In this document: in pieces, positions 1 through 7,229 of the stretch
Numbering within the stretch: the stretch's first letter is position 1
Layout of the letters: the number at the start of each line of letters is the position of its first letter
Source: JBJXDT01 sp046153505
GTDB taxonomy: Bacteria; Pseudomonadota; Gammaproteobacteria; Burkholderiales; Methylophilaceae
Assembly: GCA_046153505.1 (NCBI GenBank)
Contig: JBJXDT010000101.1
Coordinates: 1 to 13,246, forward strand
Reading direction: 5' to 3'
Length of the DNA stretch: 13,246 nt
Translations under genes and position numbers: made by a program
The notes under the pieces: generated by a model
Databases searched by the model: none
Told to the model about the DNA's origin: nothing
Seen by the model: only the letters and a program-made list of their open reading frames with translations

Positions 1-254
1 CTAGCCGCTTAATACCGGTTGGACGCTGCACCATCTCTCCCGTGGGGTGGATTGGGGTAACCCATACGCAGCGTCATATACACGGGATACGTTTTACGCT
101 GGGTTACTTAGCGTAGAATTAACCTTAAGGTAACTCGCTTAGTTAGTGCTTGTCTGTTGGTGGGAACTAAGTTAAATTAAACAACAAGGCTAAGTATGTA
201 GAACTGTCTGTGGAGGGCTTGCGGACGCGGGTTCGATTCCCGCCTGCTCCACCA
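1..254 (+). ncRNA. ssrA: tmRNA (transfer-messenger RNA), 3' portion
   Basis: This RNA rescues stalled ribosomes by acting as both tRNA and mRNA. The window opens inside its tag reading frame: positions 1-12 read Leu-Ala-Ala-stop, the usual end of the degradation tag. Pseudoknots are visible downstream. One pairs 22-29 with 68-75 and 39-44 with 81-86; another pairs 95-100 with 110-115 and 103-107 with 130-134. Positions 138-144 can pair with 164-170. The tRNA-like 3' end has a perfect T-arm (227-231 with 239-243, loop TTCGATT) and an encoded CCA at 252-254. The tag lies upstream of the acceptor end, so this is a one-piece, non-permuted tmRNA. Its 5' part is outside the window. Confidence 0.95.
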
Positions 255-261
255 AATGTCA

Positions 262-297
262 AATAACTCATTGAATATTCAATGGGTTATTTTTTTC
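262..297 (+). terminator. Rho-independent terminator of ssrA
   Basis: A 14-bp stem (262-275 with 278-291, one T-G wobble) closes a 2-nt loop and runs into a T-tract ending at 297. It starts 8 bases after the tmRNA CCA end, so it most likely ends ssrA transcription. Confidence 0.9.
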
Positions 298-410
298 TAA
301 GCTCTATTTTGTTCGTTGTCACATTCTAGTGTCACAACAAATCGCAATATGAAAGTCTATATTGCTTCTTGAGTTATCCTAAACCGATGCGGGCTTTATC
401 AGATAGCGCG

Positions 411-441
411 TAAAACCTCGTCCTTTAGGGCGGGGATGTAA
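411..441 (+). mobile_element. Possible right-end relic of an IS200/IS605-family (TnpB-type) element
   Basis: The core is a hairpin, CCTCGTCC (416-423), loop TTTA, GGGCGGGG (428-435), followed by ATGTAAG. From memory, this hairpin sequence is typical of the DNA just after tnpB in IS605-type elements, where it also forms the 3' part of the TnpB guide RNA. No tnpA or tnpB coding sequence is present: the upstream frame is short and unlike TnpB. If correct, this is a solo remnant. An unrelated repetitive hairpin is the main alternative. Confidence 0.4.
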
Positions 442-549
442 GCGCGAACTGCGAAGCCGTTCAATGCGGTGTTTGTGAGTATGGATAAAATGGTTGGCCC
501 TGATTTTGAAGCAGGCTTAGCCGATTTAAAGGTGCTTGCAGAGAACTAA
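442..549 (+). pseudogene. Orphan 3' coding fragment of an unidentified gene
   Basis: An open frame of 35 codons runs from just after an in-frame TAA at 439-441 to a TAA at 547-549. It includes ATGs at 481 and 490 but no ribosome binding site. The predicted C-terminal peptide looks like real protein sequence: VSMDKMVGPDFEAGLADLK then VLAEN. It ends 14 bases before a terminator, as a gene end would. I read it as the tail of a gene whose front was lost or displaced, perhaps with the adjacent IS-like end. I cannot name the parent family. It could also be chance coding. Confidence 0.3.
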
Positions 550-563
550 CTTGGAATAAACAC

Positions 564-591
564 AAAAAACCACCTGCAAAGGTGGTTTTTT
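564..591. terminator. Bidirectional rho-independent terminator
   Basis: A perfect 12-bp stem (564-575 with 580-591) has a GCAA loop and is flanked by an A-tract on the left and a T-tract on the right, so it works on either strand. On the minus strand it follows the stop of the OmpA-type lipoprotein gene by 15 bases. Confidence 0.88.
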
Positions 592-606
592 ATTAACCAA
601 AAATTG

Positions 607-1290
607 TTAGTTTGTTGATGTGGTTGGTGTAGCCGAGGCTACTGGCGCAGGTTCTGCCACAAAAATCTCTACACGGCGATTTTTGGCCTTGTTCATAGCG
701 GTATCGTTTGCGGCAATTGGCTCTCTAGAACCCCTGCCTTCTATATTAAAACGATTCGCAGAAACACCGCGTGTTCTCAAGTAATCGCGCACACTTGCTG
801 CGCGGTTAATGGAAAGTGGGTTATTTACCGCGTCTGTGCCAGAGCCATCTGTATGCCCGATAATAGTGACTTTGCTATTAGCATTACTGGCTAATCCAGT
901 GGCGAATGTATCCAACACAGATCTGAAATTTGGCTTAATGTCTGTGCGGCCAACATCAAAAGAAATATCACTTGGAATGTTGAGTTTAAGTTGATTATCT
1001 GGCGTTTGCGTTACCACAACGCCTGTACCAGCGGTCGCTTGCTCCATTTGTTTCTTTTGCGCTTCCATGCGGTTTGACCACACGTTGCCTGCAATGCCGC
1101 CCGCTACAGTACCTACAGCCGCACCAATTACAGCACCTTTGGTGCCACCTGCTATTGCGCCGATTACCGCACCACCAGCTGCTCCAATACCTGCCCCTTT
1201 TGCTACAGTGCTTTGTTTCTCTGTCATACTTGCGCAGCCACCTAGGGTAAATGCAACAAGGACAGAACCTGCAATAATTTTATTATGCAT
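607..1290 (-). CDS. OmpA-family lipoprotein with glycine-zipper segment (YiaD-like)
   Basis: A 227-residue outer-membrane lipoprotein predicted to bind peptidoglycan non-covalently. A signal peptide ends in the lipobox LGGC (Cys19). Ala follows the Cys, with no Asp retention signal, which favours the outer membrane. Residues about 31-70 are a Gly/Ala-rich glycine zipper. Residues about 105-212 are an OmpA C-terminal domain. Asp148 in HTDGSG and Arg163 in LSINRA match the peptidoglycan (diaminopimelate)-contacting pair of this family, including their 15-residue spacing. A short Pro/Ala/Thr tail ends the protein. The architecture matches E. coli YiaD. The ATG is preceded by AAAGGGA. It is a single-gene unit with its own terminator at 564-591. 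No phenotype can be read from the sequence. Confidence 0.93.
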   Translation of the reverse strand: MHNKIIAGSVLVAFTLGGCASMTEKQSTVAKGAGIGAAGGAVIGAIAGGTKGAVIGAAVGTVAGGIAGNVWSNRMEAQKKQMEQATAGTGVVVTQTPDNQLKLNIPSDISFDVGRTDIKPNFRSVLDTFATGLASNANSKVTIIGHTDGSGTDAVNNPLSINRAASVRDYLRTRGVSANRFNIEGRGSREPIAANDTAMNKAKNRRVEIFVAEPAPVASATPTTSTN

Positions 1291-1433
1291 GTTAGTTCCC
1301 TTTCTTTTACTACGATTACCCTGAGAACTGTACGACTGACGGCTAGCTAGAAAGTTTCAGCTAAATAATGACAAGACGCGTAAGTGTTGGCGCTAGTGCG
1401 AGAAGATAAATTAAAGTATTTTAAATCAGTAAG

Positions 1434-1859
1434 TTATGCCTGACCAAGTTGTAGCTTGGTTTGTTGAATGATTTCGTCTGCAGTAGCGCTATCGTAAAAT
1501 AACCCGCCACTTTTTGCTACAACTCGCATACGCGTTGCATTATCACTAATTGGTTCAATTTGCACTTCAATATTGCGGCCATTAGCTTTTGCGGTGATTG
1601 TACGAAGGTTGTATTTATCTGGTTTTCCGTCAGATACTACTTTAATTTTCATGCGCCATAATGCATTTATTGCAGCAACTTTCACCTCTGGAGCAGTGGC
1701 TGTAAATGTACGGTAGGTAATGCCGTTAATGGTATGACTAAGCGCCTGAGAGCCGCCAATGCCAGCAGCCGTAGTTGCCGCTGCAACACAAGCATTTAGT
1801 AGCGCTGCTACCGAAATGATAAGCGCTATGCGCAAATAAGTGCTCACCATCTTTTGCAT
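1434..1859 (-). CDS. DUF3568-like small lipoprotein
   Basis: A 141-residue exported lipoprotein of unknown function. The hydrophobic signal ends in LLNAC (Cys24), followed by VAAATTAAG. The mature part is one small alpha/beta domain: NGITYRTFTATAPEV, then a helix (AAINALWRMKIKV) and alternating strands ending in a short C-terminal helix. This order (Tyr-rich strand, helix after a 'P-x-V' turn, strands carrying R-I-A-K and T-R-M-R-V) resembles DUF3568 lipoproteins, and I assign it on that likeness alone. The start at 1859 is favoured over Met4 because AGGGGAA lies 7 bases upstream. It is transcribed towards the OmpA-type gene 143 bp away, with no clear terminator between, so co-transcription is possible. 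Confidence 0.75.
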   Translation of the reverse strand: MQKMVSTYLRIALIISVAALLNACVAAATTAAGIGGSQALSHTINGITYRTFTATAPEVKVAAINALWRMKIKVVSDGKPDKYNLRTITAKANGRNIEVQIEPISDNATRMRVVAKSGGLFYDSATADEIIQQTKLQLGQA

Positions 1860-2099
1860 GAATTATTCCCCTGAATAGCCTATGGTCGTAGAGTGAACCT
1901 TTTTCTTATATTCGTCAAACATACAAAAATAATATTATATGTAAATTGCTTAATATACGTTTAAGTAATAAATAAGCCGATAAAAGCATGATTGCTCCGC
2001 GGTTTAAAAAAAATATCATGAAGGATAATGGGGTTGTGAAATGGATTAAATTTAGCCAATAATTTAAGATGAATTTTTTATGGTGGTTGCCTGATATTT
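1860..2099. other. Divergent AT-rich intergenic region (240 bp)
   Basis: This region separates the DUF3568-like gene from the carbonic anhydrase gene and must hold both promoters. It is very AT-rich around 1920-1975. On the minus strand, TTTACA-16-TATGTT is a weak promoter candidate. On the plus strand, see 2034-2063. A 14-codon ATG frame at 2018-2062 has no ribosome binding site and is not called. Confidence 0.5.
2034..2063 (+). promoter_or_regulatory. Candidate sigma-70 promoter for the carbonic anhydrase gene
   Basis: TTGTGA (2034-2039) and AATAAT (2058-2063) are separated by 18 bases, and the -10 element ends 36 bases before the start codon. The match to consensus is moderate. Confidence 0.35.
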
Positions 2100-3407
2100 A
2101 TGAATAAAATCATTATGATAGCTTTGTTGTTCTTTGCATTGGTTACCAATAGCTATGCTGCTAATTGGGTAAAATTACAGGAAGACAAAGATTCAAAACT
2201 CATGCTGGATAAGCAATCGGTTTTGGAAGTGGATAAGCTGAAACGGGCTTGGGTAAAGATTGTGTATAAAAAACCACAAGTGAACGTAGAAGTGGCTGAA
2301 AAGACCTATAATTTATCGAAATTATTGTGGTTTTTTGATTGTAAGTCGCAAAAATCAGCCACCTCGCAAGTTTTCCAACTTTCTGATGACGAACTGATTT
2401 ACTCAGCAGCGGTGGACTCAAGCGCGGCTAAGTTTATTGAGCCCGTGCCAGAAACCGAAATTGATGTCGCCATGCGATATGTATGTGAAATTAATAAGCC
2501 AGAAGCGTTGGAGCCTGAAAAGAAAGAAGCTGCGCCTTTAAAAAAAGAAGTGGCTAAAGATGAGAAAGTGGTTGAAAAACCAGCTGAAAAACCAATTGCA
2601 AAGTCCAGCGCTAAGCCAGAAGTGAAACCCGAAATGGATAAGGCTAAAGTGGTGAGTACATTGGTAAGTAATGCTGAAAAATCGATGAAATTGAATATTA
2701 AGCCTATCGTCATTCCCAAACCCAATGTTGCCAATAAAGCGCACTGGGGTTACGAGGGTGATGAAGGGCCGGAAAACTGGGCAAAACTTAGCCCAGATTA
2801 TTCTATTTGCGCGACGGGGAGCAATCAATCGCCGATTAATATCGACAAAACCATAGATGCCGAATTAAAGCCTTTGAAAGTTTTTCAACGATTTCCTGCA
2901 AGTGACATTGTGAATAATGGCCATACGGTTCAAGTTAATTTTAAGCCAGGCAATATATTGGCGCTCGATGGTGTGTTGTATCAGATGAAACAAGTGCATT
3001 TTCATGCACCGAGTGAGAATACGATTCATGGCAAATCTTTTCCGTTAGAGGCACATTTTGTGCACGTAGACGTGAAAGGCAAATTGGCTGTGCTCGCAGT
3101 GATGTTTGAGGAAGGTAAGGCGAATGAGGCGCTTGGAAGACTTTGGCAGCAAATACCTGCAAATGAAGGTGCTCCAGTGATTTTGAAAAGCAGAGTGTTG
3201 CCTAGTGATATGGTTTCTCAAACTAAGGAGTATTTTCGCTTTGGAGGCTCATTAACAACACCCCCATGCAGCGAAGGTGTGAGTTGGGTCTTGTTAAAAA
3301 CACCGATGACGGCCTCTGCAGCGCAAATAGAAGCAATTAAGAAAGTGTTTGGGCATCAGAACAATCGTCCAGTGCAGGAGTTGAATAGCAGGTTGGTGGT
3401 CGAGTAA
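2100..3407 (+). CDS. Exported alpha-carbonic anhydrase with N-terminal adhesin-E-like domain
   Basis: A 435-residue two-domain exported protein. A signal peptide (about 1-20, ending NSYA) precedes a domain at about 21-130 resembling surface-adhesin-E proteins. That domain has two cysteines (81, 129) that could pair. A Lys/Glu/Pro/Ala-rich linker covers about 135-210. Residues about 215-435 are a complete alpha-carbonic anhydrase, interconverting CO2 and bicarbonate in the periplasm. Zinc ligands His300, His302 and His319 are present, with Glu306 and gatekeeper Thr386 (LTTPP). His275 in NNGH sits at the proton-shuttle position. Cys237 and Cys390 match the disulfide of bacterial alpha enzymes. 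All catalytic positions are intact. Typical bacterial alpha enzymes are near 250 residues; the extra length is the N-terminal half. The ribosome binding site is weak. Confidence 0.93.
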   Translation: MNKIIMIALLFFALVTNSYAANWVKLQEDKDSKLMLDKQSVLEVDKLKRAWVKIVYKKPQVNVEVAEKTYNLSKLLWFFDCKSQKSATSQVFQLSDDELIYSAAVDSSAAKFIEPVPETEIDVAMRYVCEINKPEALEPEKKEAAPLKKEVAKDEKVVEKPAEKPIAKSSAKPEVKPEMDKAKVVSTLVSNAEKSMKLNIKPIVIPKPNVANKAHWGYEGDEGPENWAKLSPDYSICATGSNQSPINIDKTIDAELKPLKVFQRFPASDIVNNGHTVQVNFKPGNILALDGVLYQMKQVHFHAPSENTIHGKSFPLEAHFVHVDVKGKLAVLAVMFEEGKANEALGRLWQQIPANEGAPVILKSRVLPSDMVSQTKEYFRFGGSLTTPPCSEGVSWVLLKTPMTASAAQIEAIKKVFGHQNNRPVQELNSRLVVE

Positions 3408-3409
3408 AA

Positions 3410-4657
3410 TTAATCAACTTTACTTAAAATTATCACGCCACTTGTGCCACCAAATGCAAACGAATTTGACATGACGTGCTGCAGATCTTCAACTTTTCTC
3501 GCCTTATTGGGCACGTAATCCAAATCACACTCTGGGTCTGCTTCGTCTAAATGCATGGTAGGCGGAAGCATTTTTTCTGTAAGTGCGAATGTCGTCGCAA
3601 CCAACTCAACTGCACCTGCCGCACCCATTAAGTGGCCATGCATCGATTTAGTGGAGCTGACTGGGATTTTATAGGCATGTTCACAAAATACTTGTTTAAT
3701 CGCAGCGGTTTCGGTCGCGTCGTTAAGCAGCGTTGAAGTACCGTGAGCGTTAATATATCCGATGTCTTGTGCTGTTATGTTTGCACTAACAAGTGCTGCG
3801 TTCATGGCTCTTGCTTGACCGTCTATTGAGGGCTGAGTAATGTGCGCGCCATCATTGGTGGTGCCATAGCCAGTTACCTCAGCATAGATTTTTGCACCAC
3901 GCGCTTTAGCGTGTCCCATCTCTTCTAAAATAAACATAGCCGCACCTTCGCCCAAAACAAGGCCAGTGCGGTTAGCAGAAAATGGTTTAGAAGAAAATGC
4001 TGGATTGTTTTCATCTTGTTTAGCCAATGTACGTAGTGCTTCCCAGGCTTTAATGGTGCCAAAGGTCAAAAGTGATTCAGCGCCACCTGCAAACATCAAA
4101 TCACTATAGCCGTGTTGAATTTGTCGATAAGCCTCACCAACGGCGATGGTCGAAGAAGAACAGGCTGTGGTAAATGTGAGATTCGGGCCATTGAGTTTAA
4201 AGTGCATGGCGATTTGAGAACCCGCGGCGCCGTTCATAGCCATGAGCACGGTAAATGGTTTAAGGCGATTTAAGTTTTCCTTAAACAGCCTAACATAGCC
4301 TTCTTCTGTAGAGTTTGCGCCGCCCATGCCAGTGCCCAAGTAACAGCCTGTGCGATTTAAATCCTCAACTGTCAGGTTTAAATTGGCGTCTTCAGCTGCT
4401 TGTTGCGCAGAATAAAGCGCAAATTGACTAACGCGATCCATAAGCGCTAACTGCTGCTTGGTAAAATAATGCGCACCATCAAATTCTGCTTGCGCGGAAA
4501 TTTTACAATCGAGTAACTCTGCAAATTCTGAATTAATCAGACCAATGCCTGATTTGCCTTGCGTTACGTTGCTGAAGAAGGTGCTGGGCGTATTGCCAAG
4601 TGGAGAAACAATGCCAATGCCCGTAATTACTACACGGCGCAATTCTGGAGTATTCAT
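3410..4657 (-). CDS. Beta-ketoacyl-ACP synthase (FabF/KAS II-like), last gene of a five-gene cluster
   Basis: A 415-residue condensing enzyme that would extend an acyl chain by decarboxylative condensation with malonyl-ACP. The length is that of FabF. The catalytic triad is complete: Cys166 in TTACSSST, His305 in NAHGTST and His342 in STKSMHGHLMGAAGA. The C-terminal FAFGGTSG loop corresponds to the FGFGGTN loop. The TACSSS motif around the cysteine is more like polyketide or specialised synthases than housekeeping FabF (usually ACATG or ACASG), and His340 replaces the usual Thr. It starts 8 bp after the ACP gene, so both are presumably co-expressed. Together with ACP, aminotransferase and hydrolase this suggests a dedicated pathway rather than bulk fatty acid synthesis. 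Substrate chain length cannot be read here. Confidence 0.93.
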   Translation of the reverse strand: MNTPELRRVVITGIGIVSPLGNTPSTFFSNVTQGKSGIGLINSEFAELLDCKISAQAEFDGAHYFTKQQLALMDRVSQFALYSAQQAAEDANLNLTVEDLNRTGCYLGTGMGGANSTEEGYVRLFKENLNRLKPFTVLMAMNGAAGSQIAMHFKLNGPNLTFTTACSSSTIAVGEAYRQIQHGYSDLMFAGGAESLLTFGTIKAWEALRTLAKQDENNPAFSSKPFSANRTGLVLGEGAAMFILEEMGHAKARGAKIYAEVTGYGTTNDGAHITQPSIDGQARAMNAALVSANITAQDIGYINAHGTSTLLNDATETAAIKQVFCEHAYKIPVSSTKSMHGHLMGAAGAVELVATTFALTEKMLPPTMHLDEADPECDLDYVPNKARKVEDLQHVMSNSFAFGGTSGVIILSKVD

Positions 4658-4665
4658 TTTTTACT

Positions 4666-4917
4666 TTATTTTGAAGCGGCGGATTTTTCGGCTAAAAGTT
4701 TATCAAATAAATCAACCACGTCTTGAATAGTGGAAACGTTTACTTGATCGTTAGGCACTTTAATGCTGAACTTGTCCTCTGCATCAAAAATAATATCAAA
4801 AGTGTCGAGTGAATCTAGCCCAACATCAGTTAAAGTACTTTCTGGTTTAATGCTTGCAGCATCAATTTCGAGTTTCTTTGCAATCATCTCTTTTACGATG
4901 TCGAAGGTTTTTTCCAT
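4666..4917 (-). CDS. Acyl carrier protein
   Basis: An 83-residue stand-alone carrier protein. The phosphopantetheine attachment motif is DVGLDSLDTFD with Ser36 as the modified residue, followed by an acidic helix II (IIFDAEDKF) and a typical IPxD-like turn (IKVPND). The length is normal for AcpP. It lies between the alpha/beta hydrolase gene (21 bp) and the ketosynthase gene (8 bp), so it probably serves those two enzymes. Housekeeping acpP normally sits next to fabG and fabF in the fab cluster. No fabD, fabG or acpS gene is here, so this is probably a second, specialised carrier. A holo-ACP synthase must act from elsewhere in the genome. Confidence 0.93.
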   Translation of the reverse strand: MEKTFDIVKEMIAKKLEIDAASIKPESTLTDVGLDSLDTFDIIFDAEDKFSIKVPNDQVNVSTIQDVVDLFDKLLAEKSAASK

Positions 4918-4938
4918 AACTAAATCTCTAATTTCTTA

Positions 4939-5814
4939 TTAAGCCACTTTTTGAGCTGGGGTTTGTGCCATCATGTCTGAAAGGTCTTTGCAAAAGCTCA
5001 CCACGCGAAGCGCGATGTCATCTTTGCGTTTATCCAATGTTAGCACATGGTAGGTGTCGTCGATATACATGGTTTCTACATGGTCCGAGGCGATGTTTTT
5101 TTCCACATAATAAGCGTTTTCCAAGCTTGCCATGTCATCTTCAGTTGAATGTACAATTAAAGCAGGTGTTATGACCTCTGACAAGCATTTGCGCGTAGCT
5201 TTAATTAAACGCACACTTTCAAGAATGACAGTTGCGGGTGTTTTAAAATAACCGATTTTATCTGCGGTTTGTGTGTCTTTATTCTCCAAAACTGCAGCGA
5301 CCATCGCTCGTGTTCGTTCACATTTAATGCCGTATGGTGCAGTTTCTTCCCAATGTAAAAAATATTTAAGAGGCGAGTAAAGTACAATCGGTAGCAAAAA
5401 TGTTTGCTTAAACCACGACACATTCCAGCCATCGTAGAAAAAAGTAGTCGAAAGCAAAATAACACCAGCCACTTGCGTTTTTCTTTTCGAAGCAACCAGA
5501 AGTGCAATCAACGCACCCATTGATAATCCTGCAATAAAGACTTGTTCGTATTCTGCGCGTAGCGCATCAAAAGCCGCTTCAATGGATTGGTACCAGTCTT
5601 GCCATTTCGTGGCTTGCAAGGCCTCAATAGATGCACAGTGCCCTGCAAGCTCTGGGCATGCAACAGTTAAGCCTTTACGAGACAAAAAGCGACCGAAATG
5701 CTTCATTTCAGCAGGTGTGCCAGTGAGGCCGTGAATAAGCAACACAGCTGTATCGCCTTTGCGCTCAATAAAGCCGATTGGACCTAACAAATCATCAATT
5801 TTTGTCATCATCAT
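4939..5814 (-). CDS. Alpha/beta hydrolase (carboxylesterase / monoacylglycerol-lipase-like)
   Basis: A 291-residue serine hydrolase of the Est30-like carboxylesterase group. The oxyanion-loop motif is HGLTGTP (28-34). The nucleophile elbow is GLSMG with Ser98. The acid is Asp226 or Asp227 in HSTEDD, and the base is His256 in DDTYHVLTLD. There is no signal peptide, so it is probably cytoplasmic. It starts 6 bp after the aminotransferase stop and is followed by the ACP gene. In this context it could release the product from the carrier as a thioesterase, or hydrolyse an ester or lactone; this is inference. Three consecutive ATG codons open the gene and the exact start among them is not decided. 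A lid-like hydrophobic stretch (about 134-155) may shape an acyl pocket. Confidence 0.88.
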   Translation of the reverse strand: MMMTKIDDLLGPIGFIERKGDTAVLLIHGLTGTPAEMKHFGRFLSRKGLTVACPELAGHCASIEALQATKWQDWYQSIEAAFDALRAEYEQVFIAGLSMGALIALLVASKRKTQVAGVILLSTTFFYDGWNVSWFKQTFLLPIVLYSPLKYFLHWEETAPYGIKCERTRAMVAAVLENKDTQTADKIGYFKTPATVILESVRLIKATRKCLSEVITPALIVHSTEDDMASLENAYYVEKNIASDHVETMYIDDTYHVLTLDKRKDDIALRVVSFCKDLSDMMAQTPAQKVA

Positions 5815-5820
5815 TTACAA

Positions 5821-7209
5821 TTACTCTGCGCCACAACGACGCAATAACATTTCAAACAAGTGTATACCCAAGTCAATTTCTTCTTCTGTAATTAATAAGT
5901 TAGGTGCGAGTGTAATGACGTTTTTTTGGTAGCCGCCAATATCCAATACTAGACCATATTTTTTGTCGCCGACCAATAAATCACCTTTTAATCCTTCATT
6001 AAACATTTTGTCTGCGAGTGCTCGACTGGCGGTGAAGCCATCCTTCTCGCAAAGTTCAATACGTAAAGCTAACCCTAAGCCACTTACATCACCCACAACT
6101 TTCCAACGTGATTTAAGCGCTTGAATTTGTTTAAGGAAATAAGCACCAGTTTTATTTACTTGAGCGCCAAAATCTTCTTCTGCCGTCATTTTCATCACTT
6201 CAAGCGCTACGGCCGTACCCATTGGGTTGGAGGCAAAAGTTGAGTGCGTTGAGCCTGGAGGGAATTTTTCTGGTGAGATGAGCTCTTCACGTGCCCAAAT
6301 GCCAGAAAGCGGGTTCAAGCCATTAGTAATCGCTTTGCCGAACACAAAAATATCAGGGACGATGCCGAAGTTTTCCCAAGACCACAGTTTGCCGGTGCGG
6401 TAAACACCCATTTGAATCTCATCCGCAACTAATAAAATGTCGCGTTTCTTCAGGCTGGCTTGGAGCTTTTCCATATAGCCGTCTGGTGGAATAATATAGC
6501 CTCCAGTACCTTGCATTGGCTCAATGTAAAACGCGCCAAATTCCGATTGACCTGTTTTAACATCCAACACGGCTTGGTATTCTGTCTCAAACAACTTTTC
6601 AAATTGCTTGTGGCAATATGTGTCGCAAGTTTCTACCTTCATGTCATACGGGCAGCGATAGCAATATGGGTAAGGGATAAACTCAGCACGGTCGGCAAAA
6701 TTACCAAAACGCCGGCGATAGCGAAAGCTAGAGGTTATGGCAGAAGCGGCAAGTGTGCGACCGTGGTAGCCGCCCATAAACGCAAATTGATGTGTTCTGC
6801 CAGTGTGGTTACGCACCACCTTGAGTGAATCTTCGACTGCTTGAGCGCCACCCACGTTAAAATGAACACGACCTTTAACGCCGTATTTATCTTCCATATA
6901 TTTGCAGATAATTTCGGCTAAATCTACTTTTTCCTTGTGTAGATATTGGCTTGCTAATTGCGGCAATGTGTCAATTTGTTTGTGTGCTACATCGGCTAGG
7001 CGTTTGTTTTTATAGCCAAAGTTAACGGCTGAATACCACATTTGCCAATCTAAATAAGGCGTTTTATTCTCATCAAATAAAAAGCTACCTTCGCAGTTTT
7101 CAAATACTTTTGGCGGATCTGCATAGTTAACAGTATCGCCGTGTGAGCAATATTTATCGTTTTTTTCAAGAATTTCGATGATTTTTCTATTGGTGATTGT
7201 TTCAGCCAT
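5821..7209 (-). CDS. Class III (acetylornithine/GABA-type) PLP-dependent aminotransferase
   Basis: A 462-residue fold-type I aminotransferase. PLP-binding features are complete: GGAQA (120-124), GYHGRT (147-152), Asp263 in ADEIQMG, catalytic Lys292 in FGKAITNG and Thr321 in THSTF. An insert at 183-199 carries four cysteines, C-x2-C-x8-C-x3-C (YCYRCPYDM then TCDTYC), placed like the cysteine segment of GABA-type aminotransferases. The mammalian GABA enzyme binds a 2Fe-2S cluster through related cysteines. The enzyme would move an amino group to or from a ketone or aldehyde. In an operon with ACP and ketosynthase, a beta-ketoacyl or fatty aldehyde acceptor is plausible; class III domains do this in iturin-type synthases. 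The true substrate is unknown. Confidence 0.9.
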   Translation of the reverse strand: MAETITNRKIIEILEKNDKYCSHGDTVNYADPPKVFENCEGSFLFDENKTPYLDWQMWYSAVNFGYKNKRLADVAHKQIDTLPQLASQYLHKEKVDLAEIICKYMEDKYGVKGRVHFNVGGAQAVEDSLKVVRNHTGRTHQFAFMGGYHGRTLAASAITSSFRYRRRFGNFADRAEFIPYPYCYRCPYDMKVETCDTYCHKQFEKLFETEYQAVLDVKTGQSEFGAFYIEPMQGTGGYIIPPDGYMEKLQASLKKRDILLVADEIQMGVYRTGKLWSWENFGIVPDIFVFGKAITNGLNPLSGIWAREELISPEKFPPGSTHSTFASNPMGTAVALEVMKMTAEEDFGAQVNKTGAYFLKQIQALKSRWKVVGDVSGLGLALRIELCEKDGFTASRALADKMFNEGLKGDLLVGDKKYGLVLDIGGYQKNVITLAPNLLITEEEIDLGIHLFEMLLRRCGAE

Positions 7210-7229
7210 AATGATTTATCTTTTGAAGG

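Larger units (their letters stand above)
255..606. other. Gene-poor stretch between ssrA and the OmpA-type lipoprotein gene
   Basis: This 352-base stretch has no intact gene. It holds the ssrA terminator, about 110 bases with no recognisable structure (298-410), a hairpin resembling an IS200/IS605-family right end (416-435), a short orphan 3' coding fragment (442-549) and a bidirectional terminator (564-591). Insertion sequences and other mobile DNA often land downstream of tmRNA genes, so decayed mobile DNA here would be plausible. No integrase gene or attachment-site repeat is visible. Confidence 0.6.

Noticed and set aside
1067..1324. Proline/alanine-rich plus-strand frame opposite the OmpA-type gene
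   Set aside because: It is the antisense image of the glycine/alanine-rich zipper of the real lipoprotein, with no start signals of its own.
2018..2062. A 14-codon ATG frame upstream of the carbonic anhydrase gene, possibly a leader peptide
   Set aside because: No ribosome binding site, no codon run or attenuator hairpin; it overlaps the candidate promoter.
4666..4917. Housekeeping acpP
   Set aside because: There is no fab gene context beside it, and its neighbours suggest a dedicated pathway; the genome-wide copy number cannot be seen here.
6460..6828. 122-codon plus-strand frame opposite the aminotransferase gene
   Set aside because: It lies wholly within a conserved enzyme gene on the other strand and has no ribosome binding site or recognisable domain.
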